The position numbers and the translations under genes are program-made. The notes below the pieces were generated by a model that saw only the letters and a list, made by a program, of their open reading frames with translations, made no database searches and had not been told where the DNA came from. DNA of 64,000 nucleotides from Apostichopus japonicus (Eukaryota > Echinodermata > Holothuroidea > Aspidochirotida > Stichopodidae): contig NC_092576.1 of assembly GCF_037975245.1 (NCBI RefSeq), forward strand, positions 22,629,611 through 22,693,610, given 5' to 3'. Positions 26,373-36,835 of this stretch are shown here, piece after piece; the first letter of the stretch is position 1; each line of letters begins with the position of its first letter.

Positions 26373-26439
26373 ATGGACCATTACGTGAAGAACATTCTAA
26401 CAGAATGGAACCTAGAAATGCTTCACGAAGTCTTAGAAG
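26373..26439 (+). CDS. SAM-domain protein, putative first exon
   Basis: ATG opens a 67-nt exon (MDHYVKNILTEWNLEMLHEV, then LE) that ends at a strong donor, GTAAGAAG. An amphipathic start with the pattern ILTEWNLEMLHEVLE matches the first helices of SAM domains in SAMD3-like proteins that are multi-copy in fish and invertebrate genomes. The exon ends in phase 1, but the next exon I see (27,496) starts in phase 0, so at least one exon holding the rest of the SAM domain is missing, diverged or deleted. The exon lies inside the CACTA-like element, on the same strand as the other exons. Confidence 0.55.
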
Positions 26440-27495
26440 GTAAGAAGATTATGTAAATTGTGCAGTAATAATCAATGTATTGGCATTACTGTAGGCTAAT
26501 GTTATACGGCCTAGCCTACCAATGCAACTTTAGTGACATGACAAGCGACGTTCGCCTAGTGTTACCACTAAATGTTAAGCCTAACATTATGATATAATAG
26601 CGCTGTAGGCCTAGGCCTCCTACAGTGCTGCGTACACTACTGTACCTGCAGGCTGAGGTCTGTCCTAAGCTAGCACTGGACTAGTGTTATACTTGCTTAG
26701 TGCTAGACCTAGGTCCCAGGCTACTTTTTTTTAAATTTTGTTTCTCTGGAACTTGGAGGGTAGCTATCCAGTCAAAATGTCCCCAGACCAAAACATCCCT
26801 GCATTTTTAGCAACCAAAATGTCCCCACTTTTTACCAAAATGTACATGGTATTGTAATGGCCTATTGCCAGTATTGGGTACAAAAATGTCCCAGCAGCTA
26901 GGAAATGTGAGAGGAATTTGAAAACTGAGTGTAAGGACGGAATTAGGAATGCTGAATTTTTTTCATTAACACGTTTTTATAATGTTAGGCCTGGGCTACT
27001 TGCTCAAGAAGAGGGATCGAATAATGAAGAAAAGTATACTTAGGGCCGTCAACCACTTCAATCCTTCGCATATGGGCTGTATGGTAGTACATTGCACCAC
27101 GTACTAGCCTATATACTAGCCTAGTCACTCATTGTAGCCTATACTAGATGCACGTAACCCAAGCACTCATTGTGTTGCAAGTACTGCAGTAGGCTAGCAC
27201 TCTTCAATTTTCCAGAAAACTACTGTGCCTTATCAGTCACACCATCAACTGTGTTTTATTTTAGTTATTTTGCATTAACAAGACTCAGAGATTAAGTAGC
27301 ATGCTAAATCATGTTTCAAGAGTGGAGTATATCACACAATTTTAGAAAGGAATAGATGAGACAGTTCTTAAAGGGCTGTTTGCTCGGTGAGGGTGGGTTT
27401 AGTGGCATGTCACATGTCCCCCTAAAAATTATCGCTGCCCCCAAGTACCCCCATTCTGTTTACTTTTCATATTTAAGATTGAAGAAGATTTCCAG

Positions 27496-27622
27496 AAATT
27501 GCATGAAGGGTCCCAAAGAGGTTTTTCAAGACAAGTAGTCAGCCGTGTTGCTCTAGACGTGAAGGATCCTGCCATAAAACGGACTTTAGCACTTATGGAT
27601 AAGGAACCAGAATTACCCCAAG
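27496..27622 (+). CDS. Cargo-gene exon, function unknown
   Basis: This 127-nt open exon follows TTTCCAG and precedes GTAGAG. It encodes KLHEGSQRGFSRQVVSRVAL followed by a charged stretch ending MDKEPELPQ. Only this frame is open across the exon. It ends in phase 1, which joins the next exon (28,537) in frame. I recognise no catalytic motif. It probably forms the middle of the SAM-domain cargo protein. Confidence 0.5.
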
Positions 27623-28536
27623 GTAGAGTGTGTCTTCGGTATTCAGTGTAGAAGTTGTGTTGGAGAATTCCCCTGGCTCATTATTGTAATGTTCTCTGAG
27701 TTGCTATGTTAATAAGAACTGTGTTGGTTGCTAAATATAATACTGGTCAGATGACAAACACCAAGAAAAGTTCACACATAAAATCACTTGCAATATGTTT
27801 AAGAGGAATGCATTCTAAGTGATTTGGTGAAAATTTGAGTAAATGTACTGTAGGTGCGTGGATTGAAAGTTCCTATTCTTTAAAAATTTTCAGCTTTGTC
27901 CCATGTAGTGAACTGTAGCAAATAGGTGTGACATCATCTTCAATATCCTCAATGACACTATCATATATTCCAAAAAGAACCCATAGCTCTTAATTTTAAT
28001 TATGTATAATACTTTATAACATCCTCTTCAGTGTACAGTTCTAGGTCATAATTCAGGGTAAAAAACTAAGGCTGTACAAAACAAAGAACTTCTGGTAGTA
28101 TTAAGGAGGTGATTTCATAAAGCTTCAAGGTCTTGTCTAACATCAGCTGTCATTTGTAGGCTACATGTGTTTTCATCCCATATCTTGTACTGAGTCAAAC
28201 ACACCCAAAATTTTCTAAACAGCTTAACTAAGGGCACTCCCATCTGGCGACACTGCAGAACCCCCAGAGGTTATTCCCCAAATTTATACAGGGGAAACAT
28301 ATCAGTAGTAATTCAAAACTGTTGTTTGTACTGACAGCTTTCAGAGTATCATGCTTTGGAGAGGCTAAATGGTTACACATCTCCCCCAACCCCCACATTT
28401 TCAAAGCACTTGTAGGCACAATCCTCCATTCAGATTACCCCCCCCCCCCCCAAAAAAATACTTCTCTTGTTCAGATATTATCACAGCTTCACATATTTTC
28501 CAATTTCTAGTTCAAGTTTCTGTTCCTTTCTTATAG

Positions 28537-28673
28537 ATACCTATGGGGCTGCTTCCTTGTATTTGATGCCAAGTCTGTTTACACCTGGCAGTGTTGCCAT
28601 CAAGAAGGGAAGCCAGAAGAGATGGAAGCCAACCATATCGGAGAGCATGAGGGCTTTCATTGCAGTGCTACCA
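28537..28673 (+). CDS. Cargo-gene exon, C-terminal domain part 1
   Basis: This 137-nt exon sits between CTTATAG and GTTAGTAT and encodes DTYGAASLYLMPSLFTPGSV followed by a basic segment (KKGSQKRWKPTISES). The phase fits both neighbours (1 in, 0 out). The LFTPGSV...KRWKPT pattern resembles, from memory, the C-terminal region of uncharacterised multi-copy SAMD3-like proteins. Confidence 0.6.
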
Positions 28674-28740
28674 GTTAGTATTTTGCTTAGAGTATTATTG
28701 GTTCCTTGCTTTAGCAAAAGGAACCTATGCAGTCAGGTTG

Positions 28741-28778
28741 GCGTGTGTGTGTGTGTGTGTATGTGTGTGTGTGTGTGC
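28741..28778 (+). repeat. (GT)n microsatellite
   Basis: Mostly GTGTGT with a few substitutions, located in the intron after exon 28,537-28,673. Confidence 0.9.
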
Positions 28779-28879
28779 GTCTGTGACACTTGCTTGGGTA
28801 CGCTCTATCTCAATAAGGGAATGTTGGATTGAGGCCAAACTTGGACTATAGATCTGCCATATGGAGAAGGTGTGCCCTA

Positions 28880-31800
28880 TTGTTTTTGGTGCCCACAAAG
28901 GTCACCAAAGGTCAGTTATGGTACAAAAACCGAAAATATTAAAACTGCAATAACTCCCAGTGCCAATGTGTGACAAGGTTGATATTTTGGGACAAGTTGT
29001 GAACTGGTTAGGGGAATATTTTCAAACTTAACGGTCATGTGATCCGAGGTCACCAAAGGTCAATTAATGATAAAAAACTAGTATTTTTGCGATAACTTGA
29101 GAACGAATTGTCCGTTTGGGTTGGGAGTTGCCTCAATGTCATCCAATTGTCGACCCGCATCTGGGTGACCCTTGACCTCAATTTGACCTCTGGTGACCTT
29201 TACGTGTTTTTTGGATTTTTACAGTTTCGATGCTATTTTCAGATGTCAAAGGTACCTTCTGATCATAAATGTCAATAGGTTGACCCCGTGTGACCTTTAT
29301 GCGCGAAGTTATATGGGGTCAAAGTTTTTCGGTCGGAGTTAGGATGGTTGTACAGACTTTTCGTTTTGTTTTTTGGAATCAGGAGATTAAACTACATCTG
29401 AAACCAAGGTCAAAAGGTCAAAGGTCACATTAGAAAAAATGTGCTTATTTTGGGAGGAAACGAGCAAAAAAGAAAATGTTTGGTTTTGATGCTAGATTTG
29501 GATATCAAAGGTACCTTCCGATCAAAAATGTCAATTGGTTGACACCCGTGTGACCTTCGTGTGCGAAGTTATACAAGGTCAAAGTTAATTTTCAGACATT
29601 TAATGCAACAACTCCCAGTTCCAAGGTGTGACATGGTTGATATTTTTGGACAAGTTGCAAATGGTATAGGGGAATATTTTCAAACTTAACGGTCATGTGA
29701 TCCGAGGTCACCAAAGGTCAATTAATGTCAAAAAACTACTATTTTGGGGGTAGAAAATGGGCAAAGAAAAAATGTTTGAATTTTTATAGTTTGATGCTCT
29801 AATTTAGGTCTCATCAATCAAAAATGTCAATAAGTTGACCCAAGGTGACCTTTGTATGTTAAGTTATATGAGGTCAAAGTTAATTTTCAGACATTTAGTG
29901 TAATAACTCCCAGTGCCAAGGTGTTACACAGTTGATATTTTGAGACAAGTTGCAAATGGTAAGGGGATTTTTTTCAAACTTAACAGTCATGTGATCCGAG
30001 GTCACCAAAGGTCAATTAATGATGAAAAACTAGTATTTTTGCGATAACTTGAGAACCAATTGTCCGTTAGGGTTGGGAGTTGCTTCAATGTAATCCAATT
30101 GTCGACCCGCATGTGGGTGACCCTTGACCTCAATTTGACCTCTGGTGACCTTTTTAGTGTTTTGTGGATTTTTACAGTTTCGATGCTACTTTCAGATGTT
30201 AAAGGTAATTTCTGATCATAAATGTCAATGGGTTGACCCCTGTGTGACCTTCGTGTGCGAAGCTATATGAGGTCAAAGTTAATTTTCAGACATTTAATGC
30301 AATAACTCCCAGTTCCAAGGTGTGACAAGGTTGATATTTTTGGAGTAGTTGCAAATGGTATAGGGGAATATTTTCGAACTTAACGGTTATGTGATACAAG
30401 GTCACCAAAGGTCAATTAATGATAAAAAACTAGTATTTTTGCGATAACTTGAGAACAAATTGTCCGTTAGAGTTGGGAGTTGCTTCAATGAAATCCAATT
30501 GTGGACCCGCATCTGGGTGACCCTTGACCTCAATTTGACCTCTGGTGACCTTTTCGTGTTTTGTGGATTTTTTACAGTTTCGATGCTATTTTCAGATGTT
30601 AAAGGTACCTTCTGATCATAAATGTCAATAGGTTGACCCCTGTGTGACCTTCGTGTGCGAAGTTATATGAGGTCAAAGTTAATTTTCAGACATTTAATGC
30701 AATAACTCCCAGTTCCAAGGTATGACATGGTTGATATTTTTGGAGTAGTTGCAAATGGTATAGGGGAATATTTTCAAACTTAACGGTCATGTGATCCGAG
30801 GTCACCAAAGGTCAATTAATGATAAGAAACTAGTATTTTTGCGATAACTTGAGAACAAATTGTCCGTTAGGGTTGGGAGTTGCTTCAATGTAATCCAATT
30901 GTCGACCCGCATGTGGGTGACCCTTGACCTCAATTTGACCTCTGGTGACCTTTTTAGTGTTTTGTGGATTTTTACAGTTTCGATGCTACTTTCAGATGTT
31001 AAAGGTAATTTCTGATCATAAATGTCAATGGGTTGACCCCCGTGTGACCTTCGTGTGCGAAGCTATATGAGGTCAAAGTTAATTTTCAGACATTTAATGC
31101 AATAACTCCCAGTTCCAAGGTGTGACAAGGTTGATATTTTTGGAGTAGTTGCAAATGGTATAGGGGAATATTTTCGAACTTAACGGTTATGTGATACAAG
31201 GTCACCAAAGGTCAATTAATGATAAAAAACTAGTATTTTTGCGATAACTTGAGAACAAATTGTCCGTTAGAGTTGGGAGTTGCTTCAATGAAATCCAATT
31301 GTGGACCCGCATCTGGGTGACCCTTGACCTCAATTTGACCTCTGGTGACCTTTTCGTGTTTTGTGGATTTTTTACAGTTTCGATGCTATTTTCAGATGTT
31401 AAAGGTACCTTCTGATCATAAATGTCAATAGGTTGACCCCTGTGTGACCTTCGTGTGCGAAGTTATATGAGGTCAAAGTTAATTTTCAGACATTTAATGC
31501 AATAACTCCCAGTTCCAAGGTATGACATGGTTGATATTTTTGGAGTAGTTGCAAATGGTATAGGGGAATATTTTCAAACTTAACGGTCATGTGATCCGAG
31601 GTCACCAAAGGTCAATTAATGATAAGAAACTAGTATTTTTGCGATAACTTGAGAACAAATTGTCCGTTAGGGTTGGGAGTTGCTTCAATGTAATCCAATT
31701 GTCGACCCGCATGTGGGTGACCCTTGACCTCAATTTGACCTCTGGTGACCTTTTTAGTGTTTTGTGGATTTTTACAGTTTCGATGCTACTTTCAGATGTT

Positions 31801-31998
31801 AAAGGTAATTTCTGATCATAAATGTCAATGGGTTGACCCCCGTGTGACCTTCGTGTGCGAAGCTATATGAGGTCAAAGTTAATTTTCAGACATTTAATGC
31901 AATAACTCCCAGTTCCAAGGTGTGACAAGGTTGATATTTTTGGAGTAGTTGCAAATGGTATAGGGGAATATTTTCGAACTTAACGGTCATGTGATCCT
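28880..31998 (+). repeat. 400-bp tandem satellite with 800-bp higher-order unit
   Basis: The word AATAACTCCCAGTTCCAAGG recurs at 30,301, 30,701, 31,101, 31,501 and 31,901: exactly 400 bp apart, with alternate copies (A/B types) sharing variants and therefore an 800-bp period. The 800-bp copies differ by only a few bases by eye, whereas 28,880-29,960 holds older, diverged units. It ends abruptly near 31,998. No open frame is conserved. It lies in the last intron of the cargo gene. Confidence 0.95.
29407..29427 (+). promoter_or_regulatory. Three AGGTCA half-sites in a row (DR2 + DR1)
   Basis: AGGTCA occurs at 29,407, 29,415 and 29,422, giving a two-base and a one-base spacing. AGGTCAAAGGTCA (29,415-29,427) is a textbook DR1 site of the kind bound by HNF4 or RXR heterodimers. 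Single half-sites recur throughout the array. Any receptor binding is inference. Confidence 0.4.
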
Positions 31999-32685
31999 TG
32001 TAGGTCTCTTATATTTCTTACATTTTCGACGCCATATTTAGATCTCAAAAGTGCCTTTTGATAAAAAATCCGATCACATTTTGTGATCACAAAAGTGTTG
32101 GCTATAGTGTTGGTTACTTTATGGGAACATGTAGGACCACAATTACTTGGACTTTTTCAGCCCAATCTTGCTTGATAATATTATGTGTATTGTCATATAC
32201 CCCAAGCAAGGAACCACAGTGCCCTTGGGCTCTTGTTGCATGTTGTGGACGGTAGCAGTCATGAGTGCAGAGTTTACTGCTTCAGCATTTTAAAGAAACT
32301 GTTATTTCATGGTATACACGAAGAAACTTTGTTTCAAAACATTTTGTAAATAATTGGTTGTAAGTTAAAAAAATTGTTTAGAACTTTGTGCTAGAAATGA
32401 AAGTTGTAAAAAGACTGATAGAATGGTTTGGTTAAAGTGATAATTAAGCAGCCTAAATGTGTTTTAACTACCTGGTCAAAACACAGCATCACAAATGCTA
32501 AGGAATAGGACATGCAGGGAGGCTGGTGTAGTTGTAACCCATTTAACTATACCTTACTTTCTTATTTCTTTTAAATGCCTTTCAGTTCCAGTACCATTTT
32601 GATTATGATGGTTTGTTTCTTACATATCTTGTTCCCAATTGTGAACAGCTCATTTCAGTAACACATTTACTCATTTACATTGCAG

Positions 32686-33027
32686 GTTGGAGCGGACTTG
32701 GAGAAATTCAAGGAAGAAAGACACACAGAATGCCGAAACCATTCTGTTACCTGGCAGCCGCAGGTCGTAGTAATTGGCACTTCTGTTCTGGATGTTCAGC
32801 AAGTCTTCGTATTTTTGAACAACATTGTATATTCCGTGCCCTCGGTTGTTAAAGGCATAGATGTCTGCTTTAAAACTTTTCAGGTCTTCAATATTGAATA
32901 TCCATTGGAGTGTAAGTCTCCGTGGACCTTTCTGCAGAGAGGCATTTATAATATTGAAACACAGTATGATTCTGTAACACCACGGGTAAGAGAACTGCTG
33001 TCGATCCTGAGACCGGACTCTGACTAA
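32686..33027 (+). CDS. Cargo-gene last exon, C-terminal domain part 2
   Basis: After TACATTGCAG an open frame of 113 codons runs to TAA at 33,025: VGADLEKFKEERHTE..., then VVVIGTSVLDVQQVFVFLNN, VVKGIDVCFKTFQVFNIEYP and a C-terminus ending LLSILRPDSD. The hydrophobic pattern (VVVIGT...FVFLNNIVY...GIDVCFKTFxVFNIEYPxEC) is what I know from uncharacterised SAMD3-like proteins repeated in many animal genomes. The exons at 27,496, 28,537 and here sum to 606 nt (a multiple of three), so this 3' half is intact. The intron before it (about 4 kb) is filled by the 800-bp array. The domain's biochemical role is unknown to me. Confidence 0.65.
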   Translation, partial: VGADLEKFKEERHTECRNHSVTWQPQVVVIGTSVLDVQQVFVFLNNIVYSVPSVVKGIDVCFKTFQVFNIEYPLECKSPWTFLQRGIYNIETQYDSVTPRVRELLSILRPDSD

Positions 33028-33295
33028 ACTTTGGTGGACATGTGCAAGGCTTCTGCTTGGCCATTAAATGGGCTTACTGAGTTGATATTGATTATTTTTT
33101 GACAAGTCTGAAAAGAGATCATTGCATGACAATATTTGTAATTAGCCTCCTTATTCATGTATCACTTCCTGTAGTTACTGAAAATGTTGGAAATTGGTGT
33201 TTTTGTGGACGGGTTGCATAAGATTAATACTTGCAATACCAGGGAGGGGGAGGGGGTTACATGTCCCTTTTGGTAAATTTTGTAAATTTTTATGG

Positions 33296-33301
33296 AATAA
33301 A
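33296..33301 (+). terminator. Candidate poly(A) signal of the cargo gene
   Basis: An AATAAA hexamer lies 269 nt after the TAA of the last cargo exon and inside the element. Such hexamers are common in AT-rich DNA. Confidence 0.35.
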
Positions 33302-34564
33302 AAAACAGGCAAAGTTAACATGTTACAATGTGACTAAATTTAAGTCTGATGTAATGCATACCGTGAAAGTATGTCACCAACTTTTTGTGGCATGCAGTTT
33401 TAGAGTATGAATTTCTGACCCTTGATATCTGTTTATTATAACCATGTTTGTACTCCTTAAGTATCATTTGTTTTATTACTTGAAGATACTAAACATCCAC
33501 CTGAGTTATATGATAAGGTTTCAGTGGAGTAAGGGTTAAATTCTTTCATTCATTTGTCCATCCACTAATTTTGGTTATGTTGTTACTCAAACTGATGAAG
33601 TTTTCTGAATATTAAAGCTTGGGAATGTTTGTTTTTGAAGCTTTTCTTCAAATTGAACAGCTATAGTTTTCCTTATATTTAGCAACATGAATTTTTGGGG
33701 AATGTTTTATCTATCCGTCCTTATTGCAACTTTTATGATACTGTTTTTATGATTTCAAGTGTAAACATTCAACTAAGTGTGCTATAAAACTAAAGCCATT
33801 TTACCAAGTGGTTTCTCTGATCAGTATTATGAATTCTACCATTAAAATTGTCTTGACAGCAGTTTCCCTTTTCTGATAGGCTATTGTGCTCATTATAAAA
33901 CTATGCACAATATTGCTGTTTACTTTCTTCAGAAAGGTTGGAATGGCAAATGTTTTAACAATGCAGATTCCGTCCATAGTGCTTGCCTGCCCTTTATTTA
34001 ATAAAAGCTCCATTTCCTGTTATTTTTTCTTTATTTGCACACGCACAGTCGGCACAGAAAATTGTAAAATCTTATATGCATTGTTGCATCGATATTGTTT
34101 CTTTGCAAATGAACTAACCTTGACTGTATACCTCATATCATCCTTGCCATATCATTTTATGTAAATTGCATGCTGTTGTAGAGTTCCAAGAGCAATACAT
34201 GATTGTGTTAAAGCTATAATACCATAAAAAAATGTTGTTCGATTCATTTTTGGCCTACGCTGGAGAGCTGCAGTGCTGGACGCTGGAACAGATGAGGGAG
34301 AGCTGACTGAAGTCAACAACCAATAACCAATTAATTGGTTAAGGAACAGGATTGGTTATGTCAACCACATAAATTGGTTGCATAATTGGTGGACTTAACC
34401 AATTTTATTGGTTAATGTAACCAATTTTCATTGTTTAATGACTTAACCAATTGATGTTGGTTATGGTAGCCAATTTATTGGTGGGACTCACAACAAGTGA
34501 TCAAATTGGTTGAAATTAACCATTTTTTTGGTTGCATTCAACCAATTTGTTTTTGCAGTGTACA

Positions 34565-36595
34565 TGAACATGGCAAAACAAACTCTAAAGTGTCAGCGGG
34601 CAGCCATTTCATTCATCTTTTTTCTTGGTTGCTCGTTTATATGGTTGCAAACCAAAAATACAAAAAGCACATATGCTTTCGATGACATTTACAACGTTGA
34701 TGCTGTGAAAGTTCCATTTTAGATTTTCACAGTTTATTAATTGGTATGAAGTGATCACACAATTAACAACAAAACCTTTAATGTCGATTATTAGAACCCT
34801 GAAGCAGAGTAAGAGATCTATCCAAGTATCAAAGTATCCATTCTTGACATAACGTGTTCAGTAATAAGTCACATGCATAAATTAACATACATAAACATAT
34901 CATTAAACATACGTTTATTATTTTCCTGGAAACGAAAGCTTCGTCTGAGTAATTTCGAAGCAATGTGTTACAAATATCTAAATAGAATATTATAATGAGG
35001 AATATGCCAACCTTGTGTATGGAAAGGTTATAGTTTGGGGAAAGAAGAGATACTCCGCAGAGAGAATAAAGCATTAATTTGCGCACGTTACTTATGTTGT
35101 GAAATGATTTCAGTGTTGAAAGCATACACGAATGTTTGTGAAGTTAACTCTTTCGGATCGGTTAATATACCACCTTCTGTCTTTAATTCCGCTAACGACG
35201 AAATACGAACAAGTTTAAAAGGATTCCGAATTGTTTCATGTTTCAATTACGTACATGAGACACATTCTTGACACCATATTGAAAGAAAATTTTGAATAGA
35301 ACCATATTGCATCAAGCGCGAATTGTGACTACCGTAATTGTATGATAGCATTAACCATGTCCCGCATTTTTGAAGAACGTACTGCAAATCCTCCATTAAA
35401 ACACTGGCCATTTAAATAAGCAGAAATATTAGAGAGAAAAAGAAAACACCAAGAAACGTACTTACCGTAGAAATAAGACTAATCAACCGGCATTGTCATA
35501 TGTAGAAGAAACCCTGTAAAACGTATAGAATTCCAAGTTTATATGACAAAGAGTCTGCAATATTGATATACAATGGCGCAGATGTGCTGTGAGTAGGCCC
35601 ATTTCAATGTCTACATACATTATGGAAGATATCAAAGTTCATATTTACTCTGCACTTGAAGGTATAATATCCACTGATATATCGAATACGTTATCACCTG
35701 TGTTAGCGCATCGTTATGCTAACGTACATAAAATGCTATTCTGCTTTTGTATTAGAGCACCGAATTGTGTGGTACTGAATGTGATTGTCCGTCTTTGCAT
35801 GTGTCTTTACTTTTATGGTGATACGTTTCACTCCAATAAAGGTACAAACAAAAATGTTTGTAAAAATAAATATTTTCCATCATTAGAATCATATAGCAGT
35901 AGTAGACTGCCTTGTAATAATAAAATCTGATAATCTCGACGAAATAGTATTAGATTTCTGTTTGGACATGAGGTAATAACTACAGACTACTTTTACCCTT
36001 GTCCCGTAATATATACTCCCTATTTCACATTTTCTTTTCAATTTGTATATGTTTAAAGATATCACTCTGTGGTCTGCTACACTAACACAACCACTTTCTT
36101 TTCTTTGCAGATATATTATTGGAACACCCGATTCTCCCCAATCAAATGCTTTGATGTGACATATGATGACATGCGGTAATGTAAACTAAGCAGTTCTTTG
36201 ATTTTTGATCGTTGAATATTAAGGAGAAAGCTGGCTGAAATTAAAGAGCGATACTCGAGCATTTTAGCAGAGTGCAGTATTTACGTTACATATATTTTAG
36301 AACCAACGCAAACATCTCGTAAAGTCTACAGTAAGGTGCCTGATCTTAACAAACTTGTCAGAGTATTGTGTAGTGGGATTTCTGTCTAAAAAGAATGTTA
36401 CTGGACTGGGGTGAGGGAAATTATTAACGAACTGTAGACTGACTAACATACTTTAAACATGTAAAGCATGACAACGTTGTTTAAAGTATGATACATAAAT
36501 GAGTGTCTCCTTTACACGGATTAAACCTGATATGTTAGTAACCGCTTGTGTATAACCTATGAATTTGTTATGTTAGTTCATATAAGGTTACTGTC
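34565..36595. other. Gene-free stretch with one possible exon
   Basis: No recognised gene. A possible small exon at about 36,112-36,176 follows TTCTTTGCAG, encodes YYWNTRFSPIKCFDVTYDDM and ends at GTAATG. It has no partner exon that I can identify, so it is listed only as a possibility. Confidence 0.4.
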
Positions 36596-36600
36596 AAGAA

Positions 36601-36835
36601 GTGTTAGCTCAGTGGTTAACGCCGGTGCGTTTCAATCATAAGGTCCCCGGTTCAAGTCACTCCAAGATTAATGTATATCGTCCAGTTTCAGAGTTGTAGA
36701 CAATTGACAAGTCATAATCATAGACGATTAAATATGAATCTAAGAGACTGACTTCGGTCAAAGTTGCGGCTTTGATAAGCCAATGATGGCTTTTTCGAGA
36801 GTTCCTGCTTGCAGAAGGATCTAAATTCATACTCT
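36601..36835 (+). mobile_element. tRNA-derived SINE candidate
   Basis: A-box-like TTAGCTCAGTGGTTAACGCC at 36,604 and B-box-like GGTTCAAGTCA at 36,649 are spaced as in a tRNA, but the T-arm and acceptor do not pair, so this is not a working tRNA gene. A unique body follows, containing GTTCCTGCTTGCAG near 36,802. The 3' limit is estimated. Confidence 0.55.

Larger units (their letters stand above)
24995..34560 (+). mobile_element. 9.6-kb CACTA/EnSpm-like TIR element with SAM-domain gene
   Basis: The left end CACTGCAAAAACAAATTGGT (24,995) and the right end finishing GTTTTTGCAGTG (34,560) are exact inverted repeats; including the flanking TGTA/TACA the match is 25 of 25 (24,991-25,015 and 34,540-34,564). 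The target duplication is TA (24,993-24,994 and 34,561-34,562). Inside both ends lie many AATTGGTT/AACCAATT words in both orientations (25,000-25,160 and 34,310-34,560), like the subterminal repeats of CACTA elements. The CACTG start fits EnSpm/CACTA. Plus-strand cargo exons are at 26,373, 27,496, 28,537 and 32,686. I recognise no DDE transposase, so this may be non-autonomous, or the transposase may have been lost. Confidence 0.8.

Noticed and set aside
28880-31998. Coding exon array
   Set aside because: No frame stays open across units, and 400 bp is not a multiple of three.
35589-35930. 113-codon frame
   Set aside because: No domain or signal, atypical composition, no splice context; likely chance.
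36112-36176. Confident exon after TTCTTTGCAG
   Set aside because: The short open frame has plausible borders but no recognised domain and no partner exon, so it is only mentioned as a possibility.
36601-36672. Functional tRNA gene
   Set aside because: A and B boxes are present, but acceptor and T-arm bases do not pair, so it is better read as a SINE head.
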